Source: Paenibacillus sp. USDA918EY | GTDB lineage: Bacteria; Bacillota; Bacilli; Paenibacillales; Paenibacillaceae | Direction of reading: 5' to 3' | NCBI RefSeq assembly: GCF_009870825.1 | Contig: NZ_WTWY01000012.1 | Span: forward strand, 118,554 to 182,553 | DNA length: 64,000 bases | In this document: one piece after another, positions 33,825 through 42,488 of the stretch | Position numbering within the stretch: the first letter of the stretch is position 1 | How the letters are laid out: each line of letters begins with the position of its first letter | Position numbers and translations under genes: made by a program | Notes under the pieces: model-generated | The model's input: the letters and a program-made list of their open reading frames with translations, nothing else | What the model was told of the DNA's origin: nothing | The model's database searches: none

Positions 33825-35171
33825 ATGGATAACGTTGTGCTGGCTCGGTCGTTGTTCGGATCGTCCATGGCGTTTCATATCATCTTTGCGACGCTCGGGG
33901 TAGGCATCCCCTTCATGATTGTCATCGCCGAAATTTTGTACCAATTCAAAAAAGACAAGGATTATGCCACGCTGGCCAAACGCTGGACGAAAGGCCTTGC
34001 CATTTTGCTCGGCGTCGCCATACCGTCGGGAACCCTTGTAGGGGTCATGCTCTCCCTGTTGTGGCCCGGTTTCATGGAAATTGTCGGCCAAGTCATCGCC
34101 CTCCCCTTTCAGATCGAGATTTGGGCGTTTTTTCTGGAAGCCTTGTTCATGTCCATCTATGTATACGCGGCAGATCGGCTGCCCCCGACGGTTCGGATCT
34201 TAAGCGTCATATTCGTCGCCATCGGATCCAGCATGTCGGCGGTGCTTATTACGGATGCCCATGCCTGGATGAATACTCCCAGCGGCTTTCGGATGGAAAA
34301 CGGCCGCGTGGTGGACGTCCATCCTTGGGCGGCCGTGTTCAACCCGAGTTTGCCGACCACGGCGACGCATGTTTTGTTGTCGGCTTACATGACCGGCGCA
34401 TTCGCCGTTGCTTCCGTAGCCGCGTTTAAGCTGCTGAGACGCCAATCTTCGGAACGGGAACGGTCGTATCACCAAAAGAGCTTGTTTCTGTCGCTGCTGG
34501 TGGGCGGCATCATTTCGCTGCTGACGGCGTTCAGCGGCCACGAAACGGCTCAAATGCTGCACGCGCATCAGCCGGAAAAGCTGGCGGCGGCCGAAGGGCT
34601 ATTCGAAACCAAAGCTTATGCCCCGCTGGCCATCGGCGGCGTCACGGATAAAGAAACACGCAGCATCAAAGGGGCGATCGAGATTCCATGGGCGCTCAGC
34701 TTTCTTGCCGGCAACCGGTTCGATACCGTCGTCAAAGGATTAAATGATTTCCCGGAGGAAGAGTGGCCTCCGTTGATCATACACATGCTTTTTGACCTGA
34801 TGGTCGGCATCGGCATGCTGCTCATTGCGATATCCGCTTTCACGGTGGCGCTTCGCCTTATTTTCAAACGCCCGTATCCCAGATGGCTGTTATATTCGCT
34901 GCTGCTAGCTGGTCCGTTGTCGATGGTCGGCATTGAGACGGGCTGGGTGTTCAGCTGCACAGGCCGGCAGCCGTGGACGATTTACCATGTCCAGACGACG
35001 GCGTCCGCCGCAACAAGGGCGCAGCATCTGGGCTCGCTGTTTGTCCTTTTTATCGGACTGTACGCTTTTTTGCTGGTGGTCACGGCCGTGGTCATGTTCT
35101 ATTATTTTAAGCGGCATCCGGTCAATCTGGACATGCCGGACGGCCGAAATGCCGAAGGGAGAAGCTTATGA
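33825..35171 (+). CDS. cydA: Cytochrome bd quinol oxidase subunit I
   Basis: A 448-residue membrane protein with about nine helices. H18 in the first helix (MAFHIIFATLGVGIP) is the expected heme ligand, and the Q-loop side contains IEIPWALSFLAGNRFDTVVK. The conserved GRQPW motif of the quinol site is present (SCTGRQPWTIYH). The Q loop is short, as in the cyanide-insensitive-like or Gram-positive CydA type. The enzyme oxidises quinol and reduces O2 to water without pumping protons. ATG 33825 has GGAGG six bases upstream; the longer frame from 33576 overlaps the yjcZ region and is not used. It overlaps cydB by four bases (ATGA). No cydCD genes are in the window. Confidence 0.95.
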   Translation: MDNVVLARSLFGSSMAFHIIFATLGVGIPFMIVIAEILYQFKKDKDYATLAKRWTKGLAILLGVAIPSGTLVGVMLSLLWPGFMEIVGQVIALPFQIEIWAFFLEALFMSIYVYAADRLPPTVRILSVIFVAIGSSMSAVLITDAHAWMNTPSGFRMENGRVVDVHPWAAVFNPSLPTTATHVLLSAYMTGAFAVASVAAFKLLRRQSSERERSYHQKSLFLSLLVGGIISLLTAFSGHETAQMLHAHQPEKLAAAEGLFETKAYAPLAIGGVTDKETRSIKGAIEIPWALSFLAGNRFDTVVKGLNDFPEEEWPPLIIHMLFDLMVGIGMLLIAISAFTVALRLIFKRPYPRWLLYSLLLAGPLSMVGIETGWVFSCTGRQPWTIYHVQTTASAATRAQHLGSLFVLFIGLYAFLLVVTAVVMFYYFKRHPVNLDMPDGRNAEGRSL

Positions 35172-36190
35172 GCGATACGACGTTAGCGATCACCATTCTT
35201 TGGTGTTTTATCTTCATTTATTCCATCGCGGGATCGATCGACTTCGGCGCAGGTTTTTGGTCGATGATCTTCAGCAAACGCAATCCGCAGGCGGCCGATA
35301 TCGCCAACCGTTTTCTGTCGCCTTCCTGGGAAGTAACGAACGTCTTCCTCGTGTTGATGGTCGTCGCGCTTGTCGGATTTTTTCCCCGCGCCGCCTTCGT
35401 CTTGGGAACGCTCCTCCTCGTGCCGGTCAGCCTGGTGCTGGTGCTGCTGCTGTTCCGAAGCGCGTTTATCGTCTATTCGTATTCGGTCCAGAAACATGAG
35501 CTGGCGCTCCGAGTCGTTTCGGGCATCACCGGTCTGCTCATTCCCGGGCTGCTGGTTAGTGTGCTGCCGATCTCGCTCGGCGGGTTTATTCATATGAAGC
35601 AAGGTTTTCCACAGCTTGAATTCGGGAAATTGCTGCTCAGCCCAACGTTGTACGCGCATGTCGGCTTCGGCATCCTGACCGAGCTGTTTCTGTCCGCCTT
35701 GTTCCTCTCCGACTACGGGCGGGAAGCGGGGGACGAACAAGTTTCGCTGCATTACCGCTCCATCGCGATCGTCCTCGGTCCGCTTGCCCTTGCGATGGCC
35801 GTCCTGGCAACCTTCACGATGGTTCCGGAAGCGCTGTGGATCGTGGAAAGGATGCAGGGACAATCGGTCTGGTTCTTGCTTTCCGTCATTGCATTCGCCA
35901 TTGGGTACAGTGCCTTGTGGATCCGCAGAAAAAACGGGCGGAAAGGTTGGCTTCGGCTTTCGGTCGTCGCCGTCATCGTGCAGTTCGCCTTGGCCAGCTA
36001 TGCTTATGGCAGGGCGCATTTGCCGTATATTATATACCCGGATTTAACCGTAGAGGCGGGTTTTACCAACCATGCCATGTTTGTGTCTCTGCTGTGGGGG
36101 TACGGCTTCGGAACCGTCATTTTGCTGCCGGTATTTGTCTTGTTCTGGTGGTTGTTCTTAAAGGACAAACGGTATTTGCGCGCAAAATAG
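35168..36190 (+). CDS. cydB: Cytochrome bd quinol oxidase subunit II
   Basis: A 340-residue membrane protein with about eight helices. It starts with ITILWCFIFIYSIAGSIDFG, which holds the typical first-helix acidic residue of subunit II, followed by SMIFSKRNPQAADIANRFLS and the region PSWEVTNVFLVLMV. ATG 35168 overlaps the cydA stop in an ATGA, indicating coupled translation. The two subunits form the bd-type oxidase dimer, which stays active at low oxygen. This form is somewhat shorter than the E. coli protein (379). Confidence 0.93.
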   Translation: MSDTTLAITILWCFIFIYSIAGSIDFGAGFWSMIFSKRNPQAADIANRFLSPSWEVTNVFLVLMVVALVGFFPRAAFVLGTLLLVPVSLVLVLLLFRSAFIVYSYSVQKHELALRVVSGITGLLIPGLLVSVLPISLGGFIHMKQGFPQLEFGKLLLSPTLYAHVGFGILTELFLSALFLSDYGREAGDEQVSLHYRSIAIVLGPLALAMAVLATFTMVPEALWIVERMQGQSVWFLLSVIAFAIGYSALWIRRKNGRKGWLRLSVVAVIVQFALASYAYGRAHLPYIIYPDLTVEAGFTNHAMFVSLLWGYGFGTVILLPVFVLFWWLFLKDKRYLRAK

Positions 36191-36206
36191 CTGCCCGTGC
36201 CGACGC

Positions 36207-36277
36207 AAAAAATCCTCTGAAACACCCGGCTCCGGAAAACATCTGAGCGGAACCTTTTCCGGCTGGGGTTCAGAGGA
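36207..36277 (-). terminator. Long-stem terminator downstream of the second DUF4179 gene
   Basis: Minus strand: a long stem starting TCCTCTGAA and closing TTCAGAGGA, with inner pairing CCGGAAAA/TTTTCCGG, followed by TTTTTT. The arms also close the plus-strand cydAB unit, but the U tract is on the minus side. Confidence 0.75.
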
Positions 36278-36287
36278 TGGCAATCAT

Positions 36288-37490
36288 TCATTGAAGGTTA
36301 TACAATTTGTCGATTCGCGACCGATCGATTGGAACGGTTATGCTCAATTCCTGCATAAAACTTTTACGAATTTCTCCGTTTTCATCAAGCGCAAACCTGC
36401 CCGTGGTCGCCGCAGGATTTGCAAAGATGGGCATGTACGGCTTGATGGTGACGGAATCCGGCGCTTCCTTGAAGCGATCCAGCACGATATCGATCGTTTC
36501 CGTTTTGGGGTCCGGATAAATCCCTTTGCCGCCGATTTGATTTCCTTTTTCCCCGTTTTTTCCTACGACTTCAAAGAGCAGGGTTCCCTTCTCGGCATCG
36601 GTCAATTCATGGTCGGCATGGACTTCAAGCCTCAGGATCGTAGTAACCGGCGAAAACTCCAATTCTTTTACCGTCATGGATAGTCCGTTCCACGCTTTCT
36701 TTTCGCCGGACGAAACCGTCACGCGATCCGCCTGTTTTTGGACCGGGAGCGAGATTGCAAAAGGATCCTTGAAGCCTTCCAACGTAATCTTCAATGTGAG
36801 CGAAAACTCGTCCGGCAAATGCGCGGAATTCGCGGTCGATCCATTGCCGTTATTAAAGACATGGAACAACACCGCATCGTCGTCAGCTGACTGTACCCAT
36901 GTCAAATCCGGTCGGGACGCTCCCGGAAAATCCTTCATCGCAACGCCGTCCACGAACATTTCGACATCTTTGATCGCTCCCTTTTCGTGGACGATATTTG
37001 ATTCGCCGCCCGAACGAACTTCTTTATAATCGTTTATCCCCCCGTGAAAATCTCCGCCCTCCCGTTGAAGGGAAAACGACAAAAGCGTTCCGTCGAATAC
37101 GACCTCGCGTATTTTGAGAACCGTTCCGTCCTGTTCGTCGTAAGCCTCGGGATTCGATACAAGCCCCTGTTCTTCCGCCGTTCGTAAACCCAATTCATCC
37201 GCAAGCTTAAAAATGCCGCCGACGACGGGGATCTGCTTCATCGTTTGAGCCATCGCCGGGGAAACGAAGCCGCTTCCCATAACCGCGATCAAGGCGGCAG
37301 CCGACGCCGCTGCTATGATTTTGCCGGCTTTCTTTCGCTGACGATCCCTTTCAGGCCGGGTGCCCTCCTCCAATTCGGCCAAAGCGGCGTAGATCTCATC
37401 CTGCTTGCGACGTATCAGCTCCGGAACCTCCGAGGCGATTTGCTTCTTGCCGGACTGCGTCAGTTCACGTTCCAAATCAAACAGGCTCAT
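36288..37490 (-). CDS. DUF4179/DUF5643 transmembrane anti-sigma-like protein (second pair)
   Basis: A 400-residue single-pass membrane protein. About 52 cytoplasmic residues precede a helix (IIAAASAAALIAVMGSGFVS), then PAMAQTMKQIPVVGGIFKLA, a stretch shared with the protein at 39314. The extracellular part has two beta-rich domains: the first ends near residue 220, and the second (about 225-395, DUF5643-like) starts after FAISLPVQKQADRV and closes with MQELSITVPIDRSR. The start overlaps the sigma gene by 14 bases, so translation is probably coupled. It is the likely antagonist of the sigma factor encoded at 37477-38022; the trigger for release is unknown. Confidence 0.83.
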   Translation of the reverse strand: MSLFDLERELTQSGKKQIASEVPELIRRKQDEIYAALAELEEGTRPERDRQRKKAGKIIAAASAAALIAVMGSGFVSPAMAQTMKQIPVVGGIFKLADELGLRTAEEQGLVSNPEAYDEQDGTVLKIREVVFDGTLLSFSLQREGGDFHGGINDYKEVRSGGESNIVHEKGAIKDVEMFVDGVAMKDFPGASRPDLTWVQSADDDAVLFHVFNNGNGSTANSAHLPDEFSLTLKITLEGFKDPFAISLPVQKQADRVTVSSGEKKAWNGLSMTVKELEFSPVTTILRLEVHADHELTDAEKGTLLFEVVGKNGEKGNQIGGKGIYPDPKTETIDIVLDRFKEAPDSVTIKPYMPIFANPAATTGRFALDENGEIRKSFMQELSITVPIDRSRIDKLYNLQ

Positions 37491-38022
37491 ACGATAAATC
37501 CCCCTCCTTTCCGTTTTTCATTTGATCCGCCAAAATGCCCCTTGCCCGGTGCAGGCGTGCCCGGACAGCACCGTTCGAAATGCCGAGAATTTCCGAAATA
37601 TGCTTTATCGGAAGATCCTCATAATAAAACAGGTGAATGACGATTCGGAGCGATTCGTCCAACCGGTTTACCGCCTCCTGAATATCCATCTTCTGATAGC
37701 TGCCATAATATGCTTCTGAGGTTTTCGCTTCCGGGACCTCGTCCATCACTACGATCCGCTGCCTGTTTCGGAGCAATTGATTGCATTCGTTGATGAGAAT
37801 CCGGATCATCCATGTTTTGAAATATTCAGGTTTTTTTAATGTCGACAGCGACTTATAGGCTTTAAGCGTTGCCTCCTGCATCGCATCCGCGCAGTCTTCG
37901 TCTCTTCTTAAAATGGACTTTGCCAAGCTGTACAGCCGGGGCTCCAGATCACGCATGATTTGGACGAACGCATCCAGATCTCCCTTCTGCGCCTTCTTGA
38001 CTTCAAGTGCCATGGTTGCCAC
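37477..38022 (-). CDS. ECF RNA polymerase sigma factor (second pair)
   Basis: A 181-residue ECF sigma factor. Region 2 contains SILRRDEDCADAMQEATLKA and region 4 contains LDESLRIVIHLFYYEDLPIK followed by ISEILGISNGAVRARLHRAR. It is about half identical by eye to the factor at 40350-40907, for instance LKKPEYFKTWMIRILINECN against LKKAEFFQTWICRILINECH. The start is GTG 38022 with GGAG 11 bases upstream; ATG 38013 is also in frame. The ECF-type promoter 36 bases upstream (38058-38084) suggests that it, or its sister factor, drives this operon. Confidence 0.93.
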   Translation of the reverse strand: MATMALEVKKAQKGDLDAFVQIMRDLEPRLYSLAKSILRRDEDCADAMQEATLKAYKSLSTLKKPEYFKTWMIRILINECNQLLRNRQRIVVMDEVPEAKTSEAYYGSYQKMDIQEAVNRLDESLRIVIHLFYYEDLPIKHISEILGISNGAVRARLHRARGILADQMKNGKEGDLSYEPV

Positions 38023-38057
38023 GTTGCTTTCATCTCCTTTTAAGGGCCCTCTATGGA

Positions 38058-38084
38058 TTAGATGGTCCGGAGGCGTGAAATGTT
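38058..38084 (-). promoter_or_regulatory. ECF-type promoter of the second sigma gene
   Basis: Minus strand: AACATTT (38078-38084), 14 bases, ATCTAA (38058-38063). An additional shared tract, ATAGAGGGCCCT, follows here and at the 39212 promoter, just downstream of the -10. Confidence 0.75.
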
Positions 38085-38112
38085 ATCTGATCATTGCGCC
38101 AAAACGAAGAAT

Positions 38113-38145
38113 CCCTTCCCGGCGAACCATGCCTGCCGGAAAGGG
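38113..38145 (-). terminator. Hairpin after the orphan secreted gene
   Basis: Stem CCCTTTCCGGC/GCCGGGAAGGG with an 11-base loop (one G-T pair). It is followed on the minus strand by ATTCTTCGTTTT, a poor U tract. It lies about 70 bases past the stop of the gene at 38213 and probably ends or attenuates that transcript before the next ECF promoter. Confidence 0.55.
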
Positions 38146-38212
38146 ACCGCGATTTTTCCGATTTCATTGAACCCTAAAACAGTGTAGAAAAAAACTTATT
38201 ATTTTGCCGCTT

Positions 38213-39154
38213 CTATTTTATCTTTACGGTCATTTCGAGATCTTTCATGTATTCCATAACCACTTCACCATGATCATCTACCTTGAATCGACCGGATGTG
38301 ACGCCAGGCTCCTCAAACACGGGTTTGCCCGGTTTAATCGTAATGGACTTGATGTTTTTCCCCTGCGTATTCAGGAAAAAGTCGTGGTACATGACCCCCT
38401 TGGCCCCGTTTTCGTCGGTAGCTCTTCCACCCGATAACGGCTCGATTTTACGGCCTTGATCGTCATAGAAATCGTACAGCATCGTCGTGTTCGCGTCCAC
38501 CCCTGTAACGATCAGCTGCAGTCTCGTGGAATACGAAGTCACGTTAGCTTTTTTTAATGTGATGGAGACTTTACCCGATTTTTTCGTCATGTTCGGATTC
38601 AGTTTGATCACCGAGCCTGCATTTTTTTGTATAGGAACGTTCAGCGTATAAGGTTGGTTTACGCCTTTCAGCGTAATCTTCGCCGTGAGTTTAAAGTTGT
38701 CCGGCAAAGCCTTCAGACTGGCTTTCTCTCCCAGATAACTCGCATCGGTCATCGTGATCAGCATCTTGTCCGGATTGGAACCCGGCACCCACGAAATGTT
38801 TGGGCGCTCCCATAACTTGGACCCGCCGTATACATTTGCGGAGATACCGTTAATAAAGAGCTCTATGGATGTAATCGCTCCTTTTTCCCGAACGCTGTCT
38901 TGTTTTTGATCATCCCATTTCCAATCGGTAATGCCTCCGACAAGGCCCTTTCCGTTACGTTCGACTTCCAGCCGAACGACGTTGCCGTCGTATGTCGCCT
39001 TGGCGATGCGAAGGGAAATGTCTTGCTGAGTTGCGGTACCGGAAACAGATTTGGGTGCCTGAACCTGGGCTGCATAAGCTGTCCCCCATGCGGCCCCTCC
39101 CAATACGCAGCCGGCCAAGACGGCGGCGCTCATCACTTTATATATCGGTTTCAT
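38213..39154 (-). CDS. Secreted DUF5643-like protein, orphan of the DUF4179 family
   Basis: A 313-residue protein with a signal peptide (VMSAAVLAGCVLGGAAWGTA, cleavage near AYA/AQ). An in-signal Cys is followed by VLGG, so a lipoprotein anchor is not clearly indicated. The mature part is laid out like the extracellular region of the neighbouring DUF4179 proteins: DISLRIAKATYDGNVVRLEV, VREKGAITSIELFINGISAN, then a DUF5643-like second domain ending MEYMKDLEMTVKIK. It lacks the cytoplasmic anti-sigma domain. It has its own ECF promoter (39212-39238) and lies between two sigma/DUF4179 operons. It could act as a soluble or surface partner of the membrane sensors; this is inference. Confidence 0.83.
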   Translation of the reverse strand: MKPIYKVMSAAVLAGCVLGGAAWGTAYAAQVQAPKSVSGTATQQDISLRIAKATYDGNVVRLEVERNGKGLVGGITDWKWDDQKQDSVREKGAITSIELFINGISANVYGGSKLWERPNISWVPGSNPDKMLITMTDASYLGEKASLKALPDNFKLTAKITLKGVNQPYTLNVPIQKNAGSVIKLNPNMTKKSGKVSITLKKANVTSYSTRLQLIVTGVDANTTMLYDFYDDQGRKIEPLSGGRATDENGAKGVMYHDFFLNTQGKNIKSITIKPGKPVFEEPGVTSGRFKVDDHGEVVMEYMKDLEMTVKIK

Positions 39155-39211
39155 CTTATAGTTCCTCCTAAACGTTGCCTGTATCGTTTTGTTTGAGGGC
39201 CCTCTATAAGA

Positions 39212-39238
39212 TTAGATGGAACAGGTACCGAAAATGTT
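39212..39238 (-). promoter_or_regulatory. ECF-type promoter of the orphan DUF5643-like gene
   Basis: Minus strand: AACATTT (39232-39238), 14 bases, ATCTAA (39212-39217), then TATAGAGGGCCCT as in the promoter of the second sigma gene. It lies 57 bases before the ATG. Confidence 0.75.
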
Positions 39239-39313
39239 ATGCAGCAGAAACGATTCCTTCCCTTTTAATAACTCCCCTTACAATCTAAAGGCTTTTGCCG
39301 CTTCCGAACCTCA

Positions 39314-40381
39314 TTATTCGTCGACCGGCACCGTCATCTCCAGCTCCGGGATGAACATCTTTTTGCGCGTTTCATGCGAAATAAGGTACGGCTTGATTTT
39401 GATTTGTTTGGGCATCCGTTCAAACGGGTCCATATCCATGTTCATTGCCGCCATGGTCGTGCCCGGAATGCCGCCTCCATATCCGCCGCCGGCCCAATCC
39501 AACTGATTGCCGTCCTGATCCTCAAGGACGTATCCAAGTCTCTCTCTCCGCTGGGTCAGATCTTGCTTCGCATAATCTTCGTTGATCGTCAGTTTGGTCA
39601 TCACCGGCGTAAGTTCGATTTTGCCCAGCGAAATTTTGAATTGCTTCCATTCCTTCGGCGGATCGTTCGAGGTTACGATTTTGGTCGCCGCTTCGTTTTT
39701 CTTGACGGGAATGTCAAAAATGAACGGATCCTTCTCCATCCCCGCCAGAGTGATTTCCAGGTTTAGCGTAAATTCGTCCGGGAATCGGTAAGGGGTGTGG
39801 TCCTTGGAACTGAATTCCTGATGGCTGATCGTCACCACCGAGGCCGAAGGAGTTCCAGTACGCCCCCAATTCTTCATCGTCCCTTGGCTTACGGTCATAT
39901 CGACGATTTCCCCATTGACCTTGCCGTTGACGCTGTAATCTCGATTGGTAAAAAGGTGGTCGTCGGTATCCTGTTCCAGCACGAAATAGATATTTGATCC
40001 GGAATAAACCAGCTTCGGAATCCGAAGCGTCACCCCGTGATGCGTCACGCTTGCGTTCGGCTCATCCATCATGCCTTTTTCGTCGGCGGTTTGCAAACCG
40101 ATATGGTGAGTTAATTGGAATAAATCCTGAATAAAGGGAATCCCTTTCAGCGATTTGGCCATAGCAGGCGAAACAAACGCGGAACCGAGCAAAGCAAGGC
40201 ACACCGCAAAGGCGGCGGCGGCCGATCCGCAAACGTATAGCCACTTGTTCCTGCGCTTTACGGGTAAAGACGGCAATTCCTCAAACGCCGCAGCCATACG
40301 CTCGCCCACCATTTGCGGCAGTTCGTCAGGGATCGTCACCCGACTGTTCTTAAGCTTCATCTCGATATCGTTCAGATCCAT
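39314..40381 (-). CDS. DUF4179/DUF5643 transmembrane anti-sigma-like protein (third pair)
   Basis: A 355-residue single-pass membrane protein. The cytoplasmic head (1-45) starts MDLNDIEMKLKNSRVTIPDE, the helix is LYVCGSAAAAFAVCLALLGS, then the FVSPAMAKSLKGIPFIQDLF segment matches the sister protein at 36288. The extracellular part has two beta-rich domains and ends IPELEMTVPVDE. ATG 40381 has GAGGAAGG six bases upstream and lies inside the sigma gene (32-base overlap). It is the expected antagonist of the sigma factor at 40350-40907. The transcript continues towards the orphan gene at 39154, which has its own promoter. Confidence 0.83.
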   Translation of the reverse strand: MDLNDIEMKLKNSRVTIPDELPQMVGERMAAAFEELPSLPVKRRNKWLYVCGSAAAAFAVCLALLGSAFVSPAMAKSLKGIPFIQDLFQLTHHIGLQTADEKGMMDEPNASVTHHGVTLRIPKLVYSGSNIYFVLEQDTDDHLFTNRDYSVNGKVNGEIVDMTVSQGTMKNWGRTGTPSASVVTISHQEFSSKDHTPYRFPDEFTLNLEITLAGMEKDPFIFDIPVKKNEAATKIVTSNDPPKEWKQFKISLGKIELTPVMTKLTINEDYAKQDLTQRRERLGYVLEDQDGNQLDWAGGGYGGGIPGTTMAAMNMDMDPFERMPKQIKIKPYLISHETRKKMFIPELEMTVPVDE

Positions 40382-40907
40382 GCTTTTCCTTCCTCTCCGG
40401 CGTATCGCCCAATATTTGAAGCAGCTTCCGGCGGGCCCTGAACAGTCGCCCTTTGACCGCATTTTCCGTGATGCCCAGCAATTCGGCTACGGACAACAGC
40501 GGCATATCCCGAAAATAAAACAGCTGGATGACGGTCTGCAGCGGCTCGTCCAGTTGTTCGACGGCATCCCGGATATCCAGCGAATCATAGTCGGATGCGG
40601 GCTTCGCTTGATCCATCTCTTCCATGTTGTCCACGGGGACCAGCCGTTTCTTGTTTCTCAATACCTGGTGGCATTCGTTGATCAGTATTCTACAGATCCA
40701 GGTTTGAAAAAACTCCGCTTTTTTCAGCGTATGAAGCGATTTGTACGCTTTCAGGATCGTCTCCTGAATAGCGTCCGCACAATCCTCGTCGCTGCGGAGA
40801 ATCGAGAAAGCCAGCCCGTACATCTTCATTTTGATGTCAAGCACAAGCCGGATGAATGCTTCATGGTCCCCCTTCCTCGCTTTTTTCACTTCTTGTTTTA
40901 CGTTCAC
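40350..40907 (-). CDS. ECF RNA polymerase sigma factor (third pair)
   Basis: A 185-residue ECF sigma factor. Region 2 has SILRSDEDCADAIQETILKA; region 4 has LDEPLQTVIQLFYFRDMPLL and VAELLGITENAVKGRLFRAR. The C-terminal 20 residues are highly charged (TPERKEKHGSERYRDEA). The factor is a close paralogue of the one at 37477-38022, suggesting tandem duplication of the whole module. An ECF promoter of the shared form is at 40959-40985. The pair overlaps its DUF4179 gene by 32 bases, more than in the other pairs. Confidence 0.93.
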   Translation of the reverse strand: MNVKQEVKKARKGDHEAFIRLVLDIKMKMYGLAFSILRSDEDCADAIQETILKAYKSLHTLKKAEFFQTWICRILINECHQVLRNKKRLVPVDNMEEMDQAKPASDYDSLDIRDAVEQLDEPLQTVIQLFYFRDMPLLSVAELLGITENAVKGRLFRARRKLLQILGDTPERKEKHGSERYRDEA

Positions 40908-40958
40908 ACTTTTCTGCTCCTTTGACCGTATTTAACCTGTCGTTCATTGGCACATCTT

Positions 40959-40985
40959 TTAGATACGCGGGAGTACCCAAAGGTT
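40959..40985 (-). promoter_or_regulatory. ECF-type promoter of the third sigma gene
   Basis: Minus strand: AACCTTT (40979-40985), 14 bases, ATCTAA (40959-40964). Spacing equals that of the promoters at 38058, 39212 and 12139. It lies about 52 bases before the ATG at 40907. Confidence 0.7.
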
Positions 40986-40997
40986 TTGAACAAATTG

Positions 40998-41026
40998 AAA
41001 AAACTGCCGAAAAAAATTTCCGGCAG
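40998..41026 (-). terminator. Terminator of the two-component operon at 41-43 kb
   Basis: Minus strand: stem CTGCCG/CGGCAG with an A+T-rich loop, followed by TTTTTTCAATTTG. It lies about 40 bases past the kinase stop. It overlaps no ECF promoter element, ending just upstream of the site at 40959-40985. Confidence 0.8.
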
Positions 41027-41066
41027 AATACGTTGGAACTGTTCAAGTTAGCATTCCGATCGTCGG

Positions 41067-42488
41067 TCAACCTTGGCGGCTTTTACGATTTTGAGTGGGC
41101 AAAAGGATGTGAATGACGGTGCCTTTCGCTTCCGGATCGAGCCAGATGCGCCCTTCATGCCGTTCGACCGCGCCTTTCGCGATGGAAAGCCCTAACCCGC
41201 TCCCGCCGTCGCTCCGGCGGGCCCGGTCGCCTCGGACGAACGGCTCGAACACGGTTTCTTTCACATCCTCCGCGATCCCCGGCCCGTTATCTCCTACCGT
41301 CACCCGCACGTTTTCTTCCGATGTTTCAAGCGTTAGCCATACGCGGGTACCGCCCGGATTGTACTTCAGCGCATTGGACAACAGGTTCGCGACCGCTCTG
41401 CGCATCAGCCCCTCGTGGCAGCGCACCGGGACCGGCGTCTCCGGAATCCGGATATCGAAGTCGATGCCTTTTTGCTCGAATGAATCGTATAAATCGGCGG
41501 CCGCGGTACGGCACAACTCCGCCAAATCTTCGGTCTTGCGCTCGTACGCCGGCTCCAAACTTTCAAGCTTGGTCAGCTCGAACAAATCATCGACAAGCGA
41601 AGCGATAAACCTTGCTTTCGTATACATGCGGTTTGCGAAATCGTACCGTTGATGTTCGTCCTTTTCCATACCAAGCCGAAGCACTTCCGCATAACCTTGG
41701 ATCGTCGTAATCGGCGTTTTCAGGTCATGGGAAATATCCATCATCATCCGGCGGCGCCCTTCTTCAAGCTTGCGTTTTGCCGCCTCAGCCTCCTTCAGCC
41801 TGTCGGCCATGCGGTTGAAACGAAATTGAAGATCCATCAGCTCCCGATCGGCCCGATAAAAAAGCCGCCCATCTTCCTTGCCCTCCGCGATGCGATCGAG
41901 TCCCCGGGTGACCGCCGCAAGCGGCTTGGTAATTCGTTTGGCCGTGATCCGGCTGTAAAGCCATAAGCTAACCAAAAACGCAGCGGCGAACCACAGCAAT
42001 CCTCGCAGCAGTAAACCGACAAATACGCCGGTAATCTCCGCGTTCGTCTTTGCCAAGCGACTCTCCTTCTGAACCGCTCCGCCAGGTATCGTGACAAGCA
42101 GTCGGTATGTCTCGCCGGAAGGCGTAGCGATAGGCGCCAAAGAGTGATACGCCGAACGGTTTCCGTCATAAAACATCGCGTATATTTCCTCCTCCGTATA
42201 AGAGGACTTGGCTTTTTCAATGCCGCTTCCGCGCGAAAAAACGACGTTGAAATCAGGGTCCAGCACTTGAATATATCCGCCTAAGGATTGGACGGTATCA
42301 TAAGGGATCTTTTCCCAATCGTCCCGGATCAGATGGTTCGCCTCTACCAAGGGCAGCGTCCGGTTCAAGTATTGGTCCCGTGCATCGTACATGCCTTTAT
42401 ACACCAGGAAACCAATGATGCCGAGAATAACGGAAAAAAGCACGTAATTTATCATTAAGCCCGCATGAACGCTTCGCATTTTTCTCAT
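41067..42488 (-). CDS. Sensor histidine kinase (HAMP, HisKA, HATPase)
   Basis: A 473-residue membrane kinase of the classical OmpR-partner class. TM1 is at about 10-30 and TM2 at about 158-180, enclosing an extracellular sensor of about 125 residues. HAMP follows (TAKRITKPLAAVTRGLDRIA), then HisKA with MMDISHDLKTPITTIQGYAE, where the His is phosphorylated, and the ATPase boxes LLSNALKYNPGG, VGDNGPGI and GGSGLGLSIAKG. Its ATG overlaps the regulator stop by four bases (ATGA). Together with the divergent hydrolase gene at 43406 it forms a likely signal-response unit. Confidence 0.93.
   Translation of the reverse strand: MRKMRSVHAGLMINYVLFSVILGIIGFLVYKGMYDARDQYLNRTLPLVEANHLIRDDWEKIPYDTVQSLGGYIQVLDPDFNVVFSRGSGIEKAKSSYTEEEIYAMFYDGNRSAYHSLAPIATPSGETYRLLVTIPGGAVQKESRLAKTNAEITGVFVGLLLRGLLWFAAAFLVSLWLYSRITAKRITKPLAAVTRGLDRIAEGKEDGRLFYRADRELMDLQFRFNRMADRLKEAEAAKRKLEEGRRRMMMDISHDLKTPITTIQGYAEVLRLGMEKDEHQRYDFANRMYTKARFIASLVDDLFELTKLESLEPAYERKTEDLAELCRTAAADLYDSFEQKGIDFDIRIPETPVPVRCHEGLMRRAVANLLSNALKYNPGGTRVWLTLETSEENVRVTVGDNGPGIAEDVKETVFEPFVRGDRARRSDGGSGLGLSIAKGAVERHEGRIWLDPEAKGTVIHILLPTQNRKSRQG

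Noticed and set aside
36191..36290. Possible plus-strand terminator of cydAB
   Set aside because: The hairpin here has its U tract on the minus side only, so it was assigned to the DUF4179 gene.
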